Source: Flavobacteriales bacterium UBA5040 (GTDB lineage Bacteria; Bacteroidota; Bacteroidia; Flavobacteriales; Weeksellaceae). From it: a stretch of DNA of 64,000 nt. The stretch lies in contig DIBY01000028.1 of assembly GCA_002415135.1 (NCBI GenBank), forward strand, positions 143,798-207,797. Direction: 5' to 3'. The first letter of the stretch is position 1, and each line of letters begins with the position of its first letter. Positions 61,822-64,000 of this stretch are shown here, one piece after another. Made by a program: the position numbers and the translations under genes. The notes beneath the pieces are model-generated. The model was not told where the DNA came from and made no database searches. It saw only the letters and a list, made by a program, of their open reading frames with translations.

Positions 61822-63963
61822 ATGAAAAATATTACATCAGTTTTTTTAATTTCATCTCTGGCGATGACAACCGCCTGTACCACTATGAAAACCACAGAAA
61901 ATACTTCTACAGAAATGCCTGCACCTGATGCTTCAATGGAAAATAATCCTTTTTTACAGAAAAGTTCTTTGCAGTATCAGGCACCAGAATTCAATAAGAT
62001 TAAAGACGAGCATTTTGTTCCTGCTTTTAAATATGGCATTAAAGTTCAGTTGGTAGAATTGGATCAAATAGCGAATAATACCGCAGCACCGACTTTTGAA
62101 AACACCATACTCGCTCTAGAGAACAGTGGAGAAGTTTTGAGACGTGCTCAAATTGTTTTTTATAATCTGACAGGTTCAAATACCAATCCGGAACTTCAAA
62201 AAATTGAAGTAGAATACGCTCCGATTTTTGCGGGACTTTCTGATAAAATTTATTTGAATGAAAAATTGTTCTCTAGAATTAAAGCCATAAAAACAAACAA
62301 TTTAGGTTCGGAAGAAAAAAGAGTTTTAGAACTTTATACAACGAATTTCGAAATAGCTGGTGCTAATTTGACGGCAGAAAATAAAGGGAAGGTTAAGAAA
62401 ATTAATGAAGAATTGGCTACTCTTTCTACGCAGTTTTCCAATAAATTATTAGATGCCAGAAAAAATGGTGCACTTCTAATTACCGATGTAAAAGAATTAG
62501 ACGGACTTTCTGCAGATGAAATTGCAGCAGCAGCGGCAGATGCAAAAGCTGACGGAAAACAAGGGTATTTATTGGCGTTACAAAATACAACTCAGCAGCC
62601 TTTGCTTCAGAATTTAAAAAATAGAGCAACAAGAGAAAAACTATTCAAAGCTTCTTGGTACAGAGCAGAAAAGGGAAATGCAGACGACACGAGAAGCATT
62701 TTGGAAAGAGAAGCGAAATTAAGAATGGAGAAAGCGCATTTAATGGGCAAAAAATCCTTCGCTGAATGGAAACTTCAGGATCAAATGGCAAAAACTCCGG
62801 AGAATGCAATTGACCTTCTAGCAAAATTGGCAACTCCAGCCGTTGAAACAGCGAAGAGAGAAAGTAATGAAATTCAAGCGTTGATCGACAAGCAAAAAGG
62901 TGGATTTACCGTTGAGCCGTGGGATTGGAATTTCTACGCAGAACAAGTTAGAAAAGAAAAATACGATTTAGATGAAAATCAGATCAAACCATATTTTGAA
63001 GTGAAAACCGTTTTAGAAAAAGGAGTTTTCTACGCCGCTGAAAAATTCTACGGAATTACCTTTAAAGAAAGAAATGATTTGCCAGTCTATCATCCAGACG
63101 TGGTAGCTTATGAAGTTTTTGATCGTGATGGAAAATCTTTAGCGATTTACTACCTTGATTTCTATACTAGAAATAATAAAAATGGTGGAGCTTGGATGAG
63201 TAACTTCGTGGAGCAATCTCATTTATTAGGTCAAAAACCAGTCATTGTAAATGTGTTCAATTATCAGAAGCCAGCAGAAGGAAAGCCTTCTTTAATTTCG
63301 TATGATGATGTGACAACCATGTTCCATGAGTTTGGACATACTTTACACGGATTATTTGCTGATCAAAAATATTTGTCGATTTCAGGAACCAATGTGCCGC
63401 GTGACTTTGTAGAATTTCCATCTCAAATTAATGAGTTTTTCGCTTTGGAACCTTCAGTATTGAAAAATTATGCTTTGCATTATCAAACGAAACAACCAAT
63501 GCCACAAGCGTTAGTTGATAAAATTAAAAAAGCGGGAACATTTAACCAAGGATATTCTACCACAGAATTGGTTTCTGCAGCAACGATTGATATGAACTGG
63601 CATTCAGTAACCGATGCGTCTCAGTTTAAACCAACTTTAGAATTTGAAAAAGACGTGTTGGCGAAATACGGATTTAATTTGAAAGAAGTTCCTCCAAGAT
63701 ATCATTCTCCGTATTTTGCTCACATTTGGGGCGGTGGATATTCAGCCGGGTATTACGCTTACATGTGGAGTGATATGTTGAATTCTGATGCTTGGGACTG
63801 GATTTCTAGCAACGGTGGAATGACCCGTGAAAATGGTGACCGCTTCCGTAAATATATTTTATCCGTAGGAAACTCTGTTGATTTGAATGAAGCATTTAAA
63901 AACTTTACGGGAAGAAATCCTGATTTGAAACCGTTGTTAAAGGATAAAGGATTTATTAAATAG
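61822..63963 (+). CDS. dcp: M3 family metallopeptidase (Dcp-like peptidyl-dipeptidase), lipoprotein
   Basis: The 713-residue protein has a lipoprotein signal (ending MTTAC) and the full M3 fold. The zinc motif HEFGHTLHG (about 498-506) and the third ligand Glu in DFVEFPSQINEFFA (about 525) are visible, as is the C-terminal GGGYSAGYYAYMWSDM. Peptidyl-dipeptidases remove C-terminal dipeptides from oligopeptides; the lipid anchor suggests envelope peptide scavenging. The remaining 37 bp of the window hold no feature. Confidence 0.94.
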   Translation: MKNITSVFLISSLAMTTACTTMKTTENTSTEMPAPDASMENNPFLQKSSLQYQAPEFNKIKDEHFVPAFKYGIKVQLVELDQIANNTAAPTFENTILALENSGEVLRRAQIVFYNLTGSNTNPELQKIEVEYAPIFAGLSDKIYLNEKLFSRIKAIKTNNLGSEEKRVLELYTTNFEIAGANLTAENKGKVKKINEELATLSTQFSNKLLDARKNGALLITDVKELDGLSADEIAAAAADAKADGKQGYLLALQNTTQQPLLQNLKNRATREKLFKASWYRAEKGNADDTRSILEREAKLRMEKAHLMGKKSFAEWKLQDQMAKTPENAIDLLAKLATPAVETAKRESNEIQALIDKQKGGFTVEPWDWNFYAEQVRKEKYDLDENQIKPYFEVKTVLEKGVFYAAEKFYGITFKERNDLPVYHPDVVAYEVFDRDGKSLAIYYLDFYTRNNKNGGAWMSNFVEQSHLLGQKPVIVNVFNYQKPAEGKPSLISYDDVTTMFHEFGHTLHGLFADQKYLSISGTNVPRDFVEFPSQINEFFALEPSVLKNYALHYQTKQPMPQALVDKIKKAGTFNQGYSTTELVSAATIDMNWHSVTDASQFKPTLEFEKDVLAKYGFNLKEVPPRYHSPYFAHIWGGGYSAGYYAYMWSDMLNSDAWDWISSNGGMTRENGDRFRKYILSVGNSVDLNEAFKNFTGRNPDLKPLLKDKGFIK

Positions 63964-64000
63964 TTCGTAGATTTTAGACTGTCCCGTCCTAAAAAAACGA

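Noticed and set aside
1..64000. CRISPR array, prophage, tRNA or rRNA genes
   Set aside because: No regularly spaced direct repeats, no phage structural genes and no tRNA- or rRNA-like stretch were noticed on either strand; a covariance-model search would be needed to exclude them fully.

Overview
The window reads as a chromosomal segment of a flavobacterium, most likely a Chryseobacterium/Kaistella-like member of the Weeksellaceae. The evidence is low GC, near absence of Shine-Dalgarno sequences, Bacteroidota-type promoters (TAnnTTTG), GLPGLI-family proteins, type IX secretion (T9SS) type B C-terminal domains, DUF4252/DUF2807 proteins and a fused acyl-CoA mutase. No rRNA, tRNA, CRISPR array or prophage was seen. 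Most genes are ordinary core or metabolic genes, with a few small mobile or repeat-associated cassettes between them.

Layout. 1-11.2 kb: 5'-truncated GLPGLI protein, small membrane protein, fused mutase (icmF), RAYT-type transposase beside a double palindrome, a tiny Cys-rich metallothionein-like gene, a DUF336 protein, a serine hydrolase, a fatty acid desaturase, ruvC, and a DUF4407/TPR pair. 11.2-14.4 kb (minus): copper nitrite reductase operon nirK-nirV-like-sco and a small lipoprotein. 14.4-22.6 kb (minus): guaB, a T9SS cargo protein, an ECF sigma factor operon with DUF4252/GIN surface proteins, and a higBA toxin-antitoxin pair. 22.6-30.5 kb (minus): phenylacetate genes paaI, paaH, paaG, paaD, paaC, paaB (paaA not present here) interleaved with a GLPGLI gene and repeats, then DUF695 and hutI. 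30.7-36 kb: MFS transporter, beta-barrel protein, ruvB, a GxxExxY gene inside nested inverted repeats, an MBL-fold hydrolase and coaE. 36-44.6 kb (minus): two giant tandem paralogous T9SS proteins, one with an internal 753-bp in-frame duplication. 44.7-54.5 kb: ENPP-type phosphodiesterase, zinc alcohol dehydrogenase, cytoplasmic alpha-amylase, a frameshifted Na+/H+ antiporter, dinB, an NYN/OST-HTH protein, punA and lpxK. 54.7-64 kb: ddl, coaD, a four-helix-bundle gene between inverted repeats, a TRIC-type channel, a TPR-like membrane protein, folA, a LemA-TPM-TPM operon, a GIN lipoprotein and an M3 peptidase.

How it fits together. nirK with its NirV-like and SCO partners suggests partial denitrification (nitrite to NO) with local copper delivery. 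The paa genes and hutI point to use of aromatic and amino acid carbon; the mutase carries the Phe/Gln pair expected for isobutyryl-CoA rather than methylmalonyl-CoA. Many genes have a TAnnTTTG box 5-20 nt before the start codon. For ruvC, dinB, lpxK and an MFS gene the box is so close that leaderless transcripts are predicted. The items most worth a second look are the GxxExxY cassette, the 35-residue Cys-rich protein, the T9SS internal duplication, the four-helix-bundle cassette, the higBA operator and the antiporter frameshift.
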